64,000 nt of DNA from Sipunculus nudus (lineage: Eukaryota > Annelida > Sipuncula > Golfingiida > Sipunculidae): positions 39,612,840-39,676,839 of the forward strand of contig CM049322.1 of NCBI GenBank assembly GCA_026874595.1, read 5' to 3'. A program made the position numbers and the translations under genes. Shown one piece after another: positions 23,761 to 36,546 of this stretch (positions are counted from its first letter, which is position 1; every line of letters starts with the position of its first letter). The notes below the pieces were generated by a model. That model searched no databases and was not told where the DNA came from. It saw only the letters and a program-made list of their open reading frames with translations.

Positions 23761-24889
23761 GTGTACAATATTTTGAATTAAGAAAATGGAAAATCATAAC
23801 AATGTTTAAATTATGCTACAGTTATGTACTTAAATAATATTTTAACTCTACTCTGTGTTATTTAGGAAACACCCTCACTTCCCTCCTGGATTCTGTCACA
23901 AATTGCTGATTCAACACATCCCCATGGAACATCAGTCAAATACACACACTTTGGGACATCTTCTTAAGGAAATATTCATTGTACTACATAATATTTTTTA
24001 TCCAGAAGATTGGACTTAAAATTAGTATAATCTTATACAACAATTACCACAACTTTACCTTCAGTCGCATCATGGTTGCAAGAAACTGGTCAATCAGTGG
24101 CATTCCGAGTCGCCGTGTGTTCCTCCTGTGCATCACCTTGTCTCCCCAGTAGGACATTTGTTCTGCTTTAGGACTGAGAAATCTAAATTGAAACAAATTT
24201 CCCATAAAATATAAATCTTGTCATAATTTTTTTTTCAAACAAATTAACACCATATGCCTATATTCACAGCCCACATATGCCACTGCACATGAATTTACTT
24301 TTTTAAATGTGTTTTTGTGTGATGGGGGGGTGGGGGTGGAGAGAAATCAATAATCTTCCTGGCAAAAAAATAATAACTGAGAACCAGTGTGATATGATAC
24401 CTGTTTTTCCCAGATTAATTTGCAATTTATGTTCCTCTTTTGATTAATTAGATTTATATAAAATTTGCATAGTAATCTGACAAGAAGCATTTAAGATATT
24501 GCTAATATTTCCTGCAATATATTATATACAGCAATAATATGATTCATATAATAATATAAAAATGCATGGCTTATGTACATTAAAAATTTATATTCCTTAC
24601 CTTGTATTTAACAGCCATACTGCATTTTTTTATTTGGCTAGCCATTAGACCATATAAAATGTACAAACTACCACAATTAACTAAGGACCTCATATCTATT
24701 AATTCACAAGTTAAATTTTAAATGAGTAACTATTAAACACTTTTCACATAAACTATACAAATGCCACGTGATAATGTTGTAACTTATGTCATATCTCAAC
24801 CATAATGGATATATGTATTTCATCAACATGTAGTTAAACTGCATGTAAATTTTTTTAAAGGAATTAAAACAATTTTTTTTCTAACTTTA

Positions 24890-25105
24890 TTTATTTAACA
24901 AGGATTGTACAAATTATTATAATAACTAGTACTTGGCAATCCCGAATGGCTCACACAGTGGCATTCAGAATTAATTGGAGGTGGAGAATACTGGAGGACA
25001 CGGAGGAAACCAATGACCTTGGATGTGTCAGTACAACACACACTCACGGCCACACTGGAAATTGCACTTGGGTTCCCAGTGGAGAAACCCAAACTTGTTA
25101 CCACT
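24890..25105 (-). repeat. SINE-like repeat within transposase intron
   Basis: On the minus strand it reads GTGACAGTCGAGTGGTAACA, GGTTTCTCCACTGGGAACCC, GTTTCCTCCGTGTCCTCC and ends in TTAAATAAATAAAG. That is a SINE-like body with a simple A/T-rich tail. It resembles the fragment at 8690-8860. Confidence 0.45.
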
Positions 25106-27294
25106 CGACTGTCACCAATAATATATTTTTATTTACTTTTTTCGTACAGTCATAAAGTAACATTATATTTATAACAGTAATGTATGTAATGTAAGCCTGC
25201 CTAATCAATAACATTATTACCCATGTTTTGGGAATTTGAAAACTTTAATATTTCCAACAGAAACCCATACTTATTTCCTTGAAAACAAGTAACATACATG
25301 TATATCCATAAAATATTAATTATATAATTAAAAAAATTATTACTAGAAATTAAATACAATAGAAAAAATGGACTTCATTTTGTATTTGTTACCTGAATAG
25401 CCAAAGGAACATTGCAAAGGTGGGTAGACCAGTGTAGAATTTGGTTGCTTTGTCATCATTTTTTATCTTTTCCACACTCCATGTCAAACTGGTAACCTTC
25501 TTCTTAAGAGCAGCCACCTCTTTCTTTAGCTGTTGATTTTCGGCAACCAGATCATCTTCAGTTTGCACACCTGCATCAATCATTGTCAAGTCTTATATTT
25601 CTTTGATTAGATCTATTAAAATTGTAAAAAAATACTTATTTAATACAATAAATATATCAAATCACTTTTATATTTATTATTGGCTTTCATGGTTTATATG
25701 AGGACTGTTTAAATATATTTTGACTAGATTATGTATTACAACATGAGGATAATATGATTGCCCACTACTAAACCACACTATTTGCAGTTACATTAAAATA
25801 TGATTGATTAAAAATTTTAAACTAAAAAAAAATATATTATTGTGTTATTTAATTAATATTATTTCATACTTTTAACTATTTATCTTAATTCTTCTTATTT
25901 ATACATAAACTGAAATATTATTTTATTACTCATCACCATTCAGTATTAATATGAATAATTTCTTAAATAAAATACCTTTGTCTGCAAAGGTTGGTCCTGA
26001 TGCAGCATCATCACTTGCAGGGGTGATAATGGTAGGCCTGATGTAGTCATGCATTTGCAGTGACACCTCTCCTGCCTCCCTCTCTCTGGTGGCTGACACT
26101 TTTGCAGCTTCTTCAAACACCTACAGTTAATATTTTTAGTCATTCTGTTAAATTTATTATTATCAGCATTAAATATTTCACTTTTTTACAAACAAGGGCT
26201 GTTCTGTTTCTTAACATTATATGATAAATATATACAAATTTATAAAAATATGATAATCTATAATGGCAACAGGATAAAACTTAATTGCTTGAATCCCCCA
26301 ACACTTCACCATTAAAAAAATATATAATATCAATATATAATATAAATTTACATGTCATCTATATATACATTTAAAAAAATGTGTAATTTATTTGTGACAT
26401 ACTGATAAACTCTACACAACAAACGGTTAATAAATACATTTTATGATTAATATTTTTATTCACATATAACAGTAATAAACCTTCAACTGATCACATTTTT
26501 ACCTGCTTCTCTAAAATACATACACATCTATTAAAATTACCACTATAAATCATTGTTCGTCTGTCATCTTATTCATACCAAATAAAAAAACATTTTACTT
26601 CCTTAATTTATTAATACACCCAAACACATTTTTGTTTGTTGGCATGTACATGATAGCTTTTCTCAAATATCTATCAATTATTGGGTAGTTTAACTCTGTT
26701 GATATTGCCTGTTGTGGTCTACAACATATTTATATATATTTATATTAATTATGTTAGAAATAAAATTATTTATAAAAATAACATATTATTTATTTATTTA
26801 TTAATAAATCACAGAAAACAATATAAACTAGGCATTATATAATACATGTTGCACGGAACACGACATGTTTATGGATTAAAGTGTAATAATATAATAATTA
26901 ATATTATCAAAATACTGTCATGACATAAGAAACTGTCATAATAAAAATAAAATACCTTCACAACTTCCCTCCGGTGTAGTCTCTCCTCTCTCTTTGTGAC
27001 GGTATCACAAACAACTGCTCCGTGTCCTCTCATATATAATGTTGGACTGTAGTCTATTTCACTCGGATCGTCACTGGGCCACCCAGAAATGAAGTGACGG
27101 CTGCACACCCTATGCCATGTCTCAGGCTTCCAATTTTTCCGGTTGACGGCCCGGATCCACGCTGCTCTCTGGTGTCTATTTGATGGAAATCTGTGAAAGC
27201 TTAAGCCTAGCGACCGGGAATTTTTATTCCTCCGCCTGGCACAACCAACAACACAACAGCTATCCGGCATTTTCCAAAACTGCACGATCTCCAA

Positions 27295-29441
27295 ATGACA
27301 GATCTAGATATCAGCATGTGCGACCTCTGTTTACAAACAACGCTTTTGCCCGCCGGAAGCAGTTCCGCGCATGCGCGAGTGACGTATGGATAAATTTGGG
27401 AAAGGCCCTATTATCAGCAATTTCCCCGAAGTCGGCATGTCTGTAAAAAGCTCAGTATTGTTAAGTGATAACCAACAGTCCGGTTGTTTGTTTAAACTCC
27501 CTTTGGACACCGTGGGTTATCGGTGCGGATCACCCCGTCTGATTTCCAACAAAACGAATGCTTACATTTAAAAATAGCCACTCAGTCAAATTAAAAGATT
27601 TAACGATAAATATATGTAAAATATTCGGTTAAAAATTATTTATTGTCACATGAAACAGTAGTAGTAGAAGATGTAGCATTTGTAGTAGTACTAGTAGTAA
27701 CGTAATGGTAGAAATAGAAGAAGTAGTTAATGTAGTAGTAGATGAAGTGATAGTAGTTGCAGTAAAAGTATAAGTATATTACTCATCTTAAATGTACATT
27801 AACCATTGAATCGATTCATCCTTGGGGATGGGGGCGGTTTTAGCGGAGGCGCAGATTAGGGCATCTTTAATTATAAAACCAAGAATATTGAAAAATCCTT
27901 TTCACCTGTTATAAATGATGTATGGTTGAAGTCATTAAAATAATTTTAAAATCCGGCAGTAAATATACCTGATTTACAACTTACCTTTCCTTTTTTATAA
28001 TTGCTGACCCAAATAATAATCCTGGTGACGAAATTAGAAGTGACCAAAATAACCTGAGAATTCTGTTAACATGCAGAAAAAATCGATAGGTGGAAGCACT
28101 CACCGGTCGGGGAGACTTTTAGATTTTACCGTTCGGTAAAAAATAATCGGCCGACAAGAAAAATGCGAGGTAGATGCGGTAGATGCTAGGCCGGTTAAAG
28201 TGATATGAAAATGTGGGCTAAAACATAGGCATGCAATGTTTGACGCAACCAATATTTTGCTTCGCCATTGCACTTACTCATCCGGTAGGTGTGATATTTT
28301 GAAACCGTCGTGTGTTTTGATAGCAACCGCATTCAGAACGTTTAGAATGGATTGTGATTGTCTTGTATGGAGGGTTAAAGTATCAACTCAGGAACAACAA
28401 TTTATTTTTTGGAGGTATTCTATATCATCATAATTTCTCTTGCCCAATAATATTTTTTAAAAAATCCGATATAGTCCATTGCTTTAGGCATTAGGGCCGT
28501 CGTCATTAACCGCTAGAAAGGAAATCTGTAAATTTTTCATGGGTTGAAAGTGCAAAGGTGACACCAAATAGGACCTCCTATGTTCCGGGAAACAGATTTG
28601 ACTTGTGATAAGATAGGATAAGATAAGATAAGATTATATAAGATAAGATCAGATCAGATAAGATATAGTTTATTGCTATATATATGTAATAAAATCACAT
28701 ACATAGCAGAAGATAAGATTAGATCAGATCAGATATAGTTTATTGCTATATATATGTAATAAAATCACATACAATAGTATTTGACTTGACTGGCTTACTT
28801 AAACACATTTGCCACACAGTTGCTGAACCGGTATACACGTTTTTCTTGGGTTGGAGTCATATTTCCTTCACTGATATAATGCACAAAATACTGAAAAAAA
28901 GTATTCATGTTTTAGATCTTGATATCAGAATGTTGGCGGAGGGTTTATGTAGTCTCTGTGTGCTTTCCATCAGATATTTAATGTTTTTTAACTTTAAATA
29001 AGCATCCTACGTAGTACTTAAATATGAGATTCATGCCTACTGCCGGATTGGAGGTTGAATATACATCTTTAGTAGGAAATAACCCAGTAAAATGCCAACT
29101 AACTCAATACACGCTTGAACATAATACCGCAAGTGCACTAACTCTTTTTCTGTGATCCGCTATATTAAATAACATGAGGTAGATAATAGTATAGTTATAA
29201 ATTTCCTTGAAGAACTGGGTATTTACCGTCTAAAGCTACATATAATCATATATTGATACAAAACAGGGATTTTAATGTTTTATAGTCATTTCTTTTTCTC
29301 GATACGACGATACAACATGGGGAAATATGACTTATGTATGGATATATGAATAGGGTGAGCACAATGCAATACAGTTTAAATGTTAAAAAATACAATATTC
29401 AGCTTTCATATATTAATGTTAATATAATTAAGCCTTTACAG
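27295..29441. other. Flank between the transposon and the phosphatase gene
   Basis: 27300-27560 is GC-richer and may include the lost right end of the transposon. 27655-27775 is a degenerate GTA trinucleotide repeat. The missing first exon(s) of the phosphatase gene (signal peptide) should lie here or further upstream, but no convincing leader exon ending in phase 1 was found. Confidence 0.4.
28615..28775. repeat. GATAA-rich tandem repeat with two 40-bp units
   Basis: AGATAAGATAAGAT words lead into GATATAGTTTATTGCTATATATATGTAATAAAATCACATAC, present at about 28660-28701 and again at 28731-28772. The units are separated by another GATAAGATTAGATCAGATC block. Confidence 0.8.
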
Positions 29442-30906
29442 GGAGCATAGTAAGAATGAAAACCGACAAGTCCATAAAGACCGATCAGCTCCAACTAGAA
29501 CCGATCGGCACGTCATTGACATTAAGAGTTAAAGCGAAGAATGATGCTACAATAGCCTTGTTCAACAACTGGACCAATCCCACAGAGGCATACGAGGTAC
29601 ATATCTATACCAAGAATGGTATATTTACATCATTTAAATGGCCGGCGAATAACATAGCGGAATTAGCAAGATTGATTCAACCTCAAAGATTCACTGTCCT
29701 AGTTTCTTCTTGAAATGGGACCACTTTCAGCACTATATTGACTGAAAGAGAATAATAAAAAATCCTGATAGTCGTTCATGAGGATAGACTTGCACGTTTT
29801 ATTGATAAAATTAGAAGATTTATAAAAACTCTTCATTGCTTGTTTATTCTTATTTCATTCAAATTGACACAAGGTGTTTTATTTTAGGAAAGGTCGTTCA
29901 AACCAGTTGTTACTTATTAGTTCTTAAATGCATTATTACTCTTCCCTTCTTATTTGTAAAAACATACAGAAATTCAGATATTTCAATGATACCACGTAGA
30001 TTTTCATGAAGCTTGAAGAAATTTATAATGTCGAATAGGTTTGATAGTGATAAAACCAACTTTTTTTAATGTACACACATTTTATTATCCTTTCGATATT
30101 AACATTATTATCAATGTGAATGCTGAATAGAGCCTCAGAACCTAGGAGCCGCTTTTAACTAAATGTAAGTGATATGTCGGAACTGTAGAAATTATATATT
30201 AAAAGTGATCAGTACTGTGATAGTTATACTCCATTTTGCATTGTGATAAATATATTACATGAATGGTACTTTTATTTGTCTTTAGTTGGCAATCGGCGGA
30301 TGGAGAAATACACGGTCAGTGTTGCGATGGGAACAGCAAGGTTATAACTTTGGGGACACCGGATACATTGGTCCTTTTTTTGGATCAGAACGCATTTAAA
30401 GACTTCTGGGCACGATGGGGGAATGGGCTGATTGCATTTGGTAGAGGAACAGAAGTTGGCAAGGACAGGTGGTTATAGTTGTACCTGTTAAGATTGTGTA
30501 AATATTTTTCGTTTAAAATGTAGTTGTTATCATTATATTTTATTTCTTATATCTCGAATATATACCCTGTCCAAAGCTAAAATACACACTGAAAGTAACT
30601 AATCAAAATATAACAGGATTGCTCATAACCTTTTTGTTAGCTTATAAATAAAGTAACAGGATATATTCCCGCTACAGTTACGACCGTGTTGCGAGCCGAC
30701 CTCTCAAGTTTACGAACGGTAATATCTATCAAACTGCACACATCATCAACTTGTGGGTAAATTTTATTACAACACTTTAATTACCACCTGACGAAGAAGC
30801 CTGTGTGCTTCGAACGCTCGTGTGTTAATAAACAAGTTGGTCTATCTAAAAGGCATCACTCTTTATCTTTACCTATGCTACAAGTACAGGCTAACACGGC
30901 TATACC

Positions 30907-30964
<58 letters not shown>

Positions 30965-32452
30965 CAGTTAATCATTTACAATGTACTGGTGACCTTTAAT
31001 TATAATACTTATATCAAACTTTGACTAATATAGTTCTTTTGTCAAATATATAAAATCTAAGATATTTTTGCACTTTTAGTGGGGTCTCTGTGTTTGTTCA
31101 CCCCATCCCCCGATAGGTTATGACGGGACTTTAATTGGTACCCCAGAGGCTTCTCAATCTGTAATTTCATCAACTTTAAGAACATATTTAATTAAAGCCA
31201 TAAAACATTCAGGTTTTGACAGTTTTTTATCATCAACAAAAATATATGCTTTTGTTTTTGGATGTTAATCACGCAAAAGCCATGTCGTGTGAGACTTGAC
31301 TAATCGAGAACAGCAAAGGCAAAAAAAAACAGATTCATGTCTTGACTCTATTACTTAATATTAACACAGCGTTATAAAAGACGTTACTGTCTTAATCAGC
31401 GAATCAAAATACATAATCACTTTGTTATATTTAGTCAGAGCGTTTTAGTCAATGTTAGTTAATGTATACTCAGTTATTGTTAAGAAATAAAGAAACACCT
31501 GCTTCTCCATTAACAAAGTTCTTATCTGCATATGATAAGAAGTGGTTAATTCAACAGTGGCGTCTTTTATCTTTATGCCTATGTGTTTTGTATTGATTTG
31601 TATAAGAGAAAATTAGTACACAATTATTTTTTCTTTAAATGAATAAATAAGCTTATCTTTTCACGAAATTTGAAACACAAATGGTTTCTACCAAAATATC
31701 GGGCGAGTTCGAAAGCTGATGACCTTAGCCTTCAGCTTCGAGGCCAAATCTGCTGAAATGTATTTATTTTACCAAAACTTTTTAGGTATTTCACATTTTG
31801 TCTTCAATTGTGGTACCCGACTTGTTTCTCTAAGTTCTTGGAACTGTCCAAAAACCGGCGATCTGAGGAGATACAACGTAAAGTAAGCCGAATAACAATT
31901 ACTGTCTTTTGAACACATTCACTTATTTCGTATTTCTACTTCAAATTCAATATACAAGTTGTTTCCGCTGAGTTCTCGGAATAATATGGGTACTGTTGAC
32001 CTTAATGTTTACTTTCAAGGTCAGATATACGCTATTCTAGGACTAGTGTGACCTAATAACTTTGTAAGGACTGAAGTTATTTCCTTCGTATTCGACAAAT
32101 CGGCTATTTTTGGCAAAATAAAAAATCTCGGCGGAGTTAAAGAAAATCGGTGACCTTGACATTGATCTTCAACGTCAAATCTCCTGAACTCTAGAATAAT
32201 TGATTTGAGATTATTTTTACCCCTTAAGTTTTGGGATGGCCCTCGGGGGAAGGCATATATCTGTTTTTACTCTGCAAAACTAAGACTCCTCAAACACGAT
32301 CAAAGAGTTTGTAACATATCAGACTGAAAGATGAATTTGTTTTTCTTCCAGTATTCTTTCCTGGACAGACCCGAATCCTCGTGCTGTTGCCATGGTTGCG
32401 ATTGCAAATGGATATGGGCGTGACGGGACATGGGAAATACCTCAGCACACAG
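29442..32452 (+). CDS. FAMeT-like domain 1 exons of the receptor
   Basis: The Methyltransf_FA (farnesoic acid O-methyltransferase-like) fold begins with LTLRVKAKNDATIALF in exon 29442-29596, which ends GCATACGAG|gtacat. It continues with LAIGGWRNTRSVLRWEQQ in exon 30286-30468. That exon then needs a one-base shift, most simply at the T7 run near 30375, to reach FKDFWARWGNGLIAFGRG. Exon 32352-32452 supplies ILSWTDPNPRAVAMVAIA, the domain's last strand. The domain is usually extracellular and of unclear ligand; despite the name there is no reason to expect methyltransferase activity here. The first exon enters in phase 1, so at least one upstream exon exists. Confidence 0.72.
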
Positions 32453-34846
32453 GTAAAACGAATGAAAATTGAATATTGTAAAAAATACTGTTTTGTTCCA
32501 TACTTATAGCACGGAATTGAGATTTACTAGTATCTTAAAAAATGAAAAATGTAAAATTTAACTGCCTTTTAACACAGGTGACTTCAGAATAAAATAGGCG
32601 TGTTCTCCATTGAAAAAGCTAATACATTTGTTTCATTTTTTTTTCTTAAACATGTTTCTTTCTTACTTAAATTTTTTTTTTCAATCAATAAAAAATTAAC
32701 TTAATATTGTCAGATATAAGAAACATGGCAGGCAAAAAATAAGCTTTGCATTATTGTAATGCTGTAAAAGCGGTTTGCTGTAACTGGTTATCAAAATTCG
32801 TGTATCAATAAAAAAAATATAAAATCCTAAAAATTGTAAACATTGCCTTTAAAAATTATATGCATTTCATAAATACATATTTCACCTGAAAGAACACTGA
32901 TACATTTTAACCTGATTTTATTTAACTGGGATTTTGCCAGGGATGGAATCTTAACACTTAAATACTTAAAGTAGTGCCAGGAGTTCGAGTCTGGTACCGT
33001 TTCATTTCCTGTACTTCTGCTACAGCCGTATGAATATAGTATATAGGATTTCCCAACACACCAGAGTGGGGTCCAAAAGGACCCCCACTCATGAGTACTA
33101 TTTAGATTACTCAGTGCTCGTGCACGAGTACTTTCTTAAAATAACCAAATCACTCATACTGGTACTCGAGTACCAAGTACGTACTCTAAATAACGAGTAT
33201 ATTTATGAATACTTTGGCGTACTTCATTATATGAACATATACTAATAAAATTTAAATATATATTTATAAACAAATAATACATACATACATCGATTCATCC
33301 ATACATACAGACATACATTCATTATACATACATACATTCATACATAGTACGTTCATACACACATTCAAGACTGATGCTGCCAACGATACCCCAAGCTTGA
33401 GGAAGCATCCGAAGGTAAGTTCTCTCCAATGTTAACGTTGTTTGTGGGGGCGGGGGGGGACACTCTAATACGATGCACATTTAGCATAGACACAAGACAG
33501 CAAACAGTAGAAGATCATCCAGTTGGTCACCGATTCAAAAAAGATGTGCTGAACACTAAACCATAGGTTTCAAGCATGCACGTTACATTATAAGTACTCA
33601 GTGCTCGTACTGGAGTACATTTATTGTACTCGGACCCGACTCTGCAACACACGTGTATTATCACAGATCAAGGTATTGACCCCCGCTACGTTTTCTGAAA
33701 TTCTCTATCCAAACCGGCACATACACGCACCCACATACTTCGACACTTACTGGTCTTACTCATTGTCCACATTGCTTTACGAACCATGCCGAGACGTTTT
33801 ATTTCCAACCAAATGAACACACCGTCTTCGGAAAATTTATGCATGGACGCACTTTGCCTACCCAGTTTCTGTTGTCATTATACACCAATATCACTGTCAA
33901 AATATTATAATAAAATATTCATATAATGTACCCGTAACCTTCATTTTGTTATTTCAGCCAAACGAATGAAGATCAAAACACCAATTTGGAAAACGTACGA
34001 GGTGACTTGGTTCTCAACTACGGAAGTAAACAAATTTTCCTTCAGTGTTAAAGCCTGTAAAAATGTCTACTTGGCCTTGGCACAGGAACTCGGGAAAATA
34101 CCGGCGGGAACATATGAAATTGTTATTGGTTACGATAACTCAGCATCAGTAATTAGAATGATTCATGTCAAAACGGAAACAAGTTCAACACCAGATATTC
34201 TGAACTGCAACGAGTATAGACCATTTTGGATAACCTGGATGCAAGGGTTTATTCGGGTAGGAAAAGGGACCGATATTGGTAAGTGCCAATTTGTTATTGT
34301 AATCGCTGAATTAAGTCAAGAATAATAGCATATTAATATGGCACTTTTATTGGCATTTTTATTTAGCTTCTGTATTTATCAATGTTTAATAAAATCAGTT
34401 TAATTGATAACACAGAAATATCAGGAATAACTCCTTTTCAATCTGATTAATTAAGTTCCTGGACAGTTTAATTTCTTATTCTCTTAGCTTCCAGCGTACT
34501 AAGAATATCTACATCGCCTTATTGATGCACAAGACTTTCGTGTACAATATTGAATTAATATATGGATACAGAACCAATAAGGCTCCTAATATTACCTTAT
34601 ATATTCGTCTAAAATACTTTACCATGACGCATATATAAATACAATAGTAAGACAGAGCTAAACTAGTGCCAATTCCTGGCCACCATAAAACATGTAGAGT
34701 TCCTTTTGTAAACTACCGTTCATGCTGCAATATGGTAATGTCTTCAACTTTTCACAATTTAATAACTGTATCAAGAACACCCTTGCTCGATAAAAATCAG
34801 CAGCTATAAAAGATCATATTTGCTTTGCATGCGGAACTGTTCACTC

Positions 34847-34905
<59 letters not shown>

Positions 34906-35984
34906 TAAAAACACATTTGTTTCTATTTTTAAGGATCGGAGGAATTCTTGCAACATAACTTTAGTCACCCGTACACAATAAACGCTGTAGCCATCAGCAC
35001 TTACCGTTCAGTCAAGCGATTGCTGTTCCATAAAACTACAGGTGGATATACTGATTGTTCAATACATTGTACTCCAACTGTCTCAGTTGATTCTTTGAAT
35101 ACTTTGAATCCAAAATGTTACCCATATCTAATTGAAAGGTGGATAAATATTTAGAAAACAAGTGATACGTTATCTATAAGTATAGCCGAATTATCATGAC
35201 AATCAAAACCATACGAATACTTCAGTACAAACAAGTAAATAACGAGTAGAAACTAAGGTCATATCAAGTAAATCTGAAATAACTTGATTGTTACTGATAG
35301 ATTACCTTTAAAAAATATGCAAAATTATACGCAGAACATTACATCATTTTGTTTTGCGTTTTTAAGAATTCTATTTTCACACACTGTCCCATAAATGAAA
35401 AAAGTTAATTTTTTTAAACAAATTCCGCGGAGGGATACCAAGTGCATATTAATTTTTTTAATTATTCTGATAATAAATGCGCCCATTTTTGCACGACTGT
35501 TTTTTTTTTTATTTGAAGAACATTGTACACATGTAACTTGGTTCTTTCACGTTACACCTCATGCCACCGTTGCATTCATTACGCCGATCGAATGACTTGT
35601 GAACAAGCACGTATTGGAAATTAACATTGGATCGTATACACCAACAGCTATGTACTGGGTTCTTGATTTTTTTTTTACTGATGGTCACTTCAAATATGTG
35701 AAATACCTATTACTAATGACGGAGTAACCGTTGGATAATAAACTCATAGTGAATCAGCATTTTAACTCCTTAAAGAGATATATTTTTCTGTCTTGAAGGT
35801 ACTAAGCGACCTTCAATAAACAACTTATTTCAAAGTGTAACCAATTCTTTATGTAGGTCTCGATTATGATGCATTAGCTCCTTTGCAACGCCTGTCTAAG
35901 ACAGTGCATGGCAATATAATGTAGAGAATTAAAATATTGAAACTATCAATGAAGCGAGTAAGTCATTCTCTTCCCCTATCTCTT

Positions 35985-36036
<52 letters not shown>

Positions 36037-36451
36037 GGCTTAATGGCCTGTCTGTGAATATATATCTCGGGTATTTTAGGTATATCCAGTAAGCAGATTG
36101 TAGGGTCGCAGGCCTTTTTTCAAATCTGAAAAGCCCACAATTCTGCAAGTCGTATAATATTTTTTATATACAATATAACGAAAAATAATATAATCGTCAT
36201 AACAAATCACGTTTAACATATATCAACAATGAAAAATCGAGTGTTATAAACACAGCAAAACGACCACTAACATACTGACACCGAGCGCCATATGTTAGCA
36301 ACAAAGTTAATTAAATAATAGCTGTTAGCATTACTGTTACCTCGGCCGAATAATGTGGTCTGCATTAAGCGCCTTTGCAACGCCTGTCTAAGACTATGCA
36401 TGTAGAGAAAATTGAATTAAAATACTGGAACCATCAAAGTTGCGAGTAGGT

Positions 36452-36546
<95 letters not shown>

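Larger units (their letters stand above)
19106..27294. mobile_element. Degenerate ISL2EU (IS4EU)-like DNA transposon, about 8.2 kb of coding core
   Basis: A rightward YqaJ nuclease gene and a leftward THAP-DDE transposase gene converge with about 0.9 kb between their stops. Pairing of a DDE transposase with a YqaJ-like nuclease is, as I recall, characteristic of the ISL2EU superfamily. Terminal inverted repeats could not be located: the right flank (27300-27480, including CGCGCATGCGCG) has no obvious partner left of 19.1 kb. The left end may have been replaced by the element at 17777-19080. Both genes carry disabling changes, so this is an old, immobile copy. Confidence 0.7.
22765..27294 (-). 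pseudogene. THAP-domain DDE transposase (ISL2EU/Harbinger-like DDE_Tnp_4), degenerate
   Basis: Minus-strand exons: 27294-26956, 26120-25976, 25570-25393, 24182-24059, 23439-22765. Exon 1 encodes a THAP zinc finger (C2CH: CCVVGC, then HRVCSRHF); its start is ATG 27270 (MPDSCC) or 27294. Exon 3 is a coiled coil (LKKEVAALKKKVTSL). Exon 5 is an IS5-type DDE_Tnp_4 domain: IIDCTELFIE (first Asp), WGGRTSDRHITE (second Asp) and RIHVERAIGRIK (Glu). Lesions: the exon 4-5 junction is off by one base; an in-frame TAA lies at 23048-23046 just before VLADKGF; and a one-base shift lies near 22930-22936, after which the original frame continues to TAA 22767-22765. The protein would bind transposon ends and cut DNA in the nucleus; this copy cannot make full-length enzyme. 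Confidence 0.8.

Noticed and set aside
27180-27446. Plus-strand frame of 88 codons across the THAP exon
   Set aside because: It is the shadow of the THAP-domain exon on the other strand.
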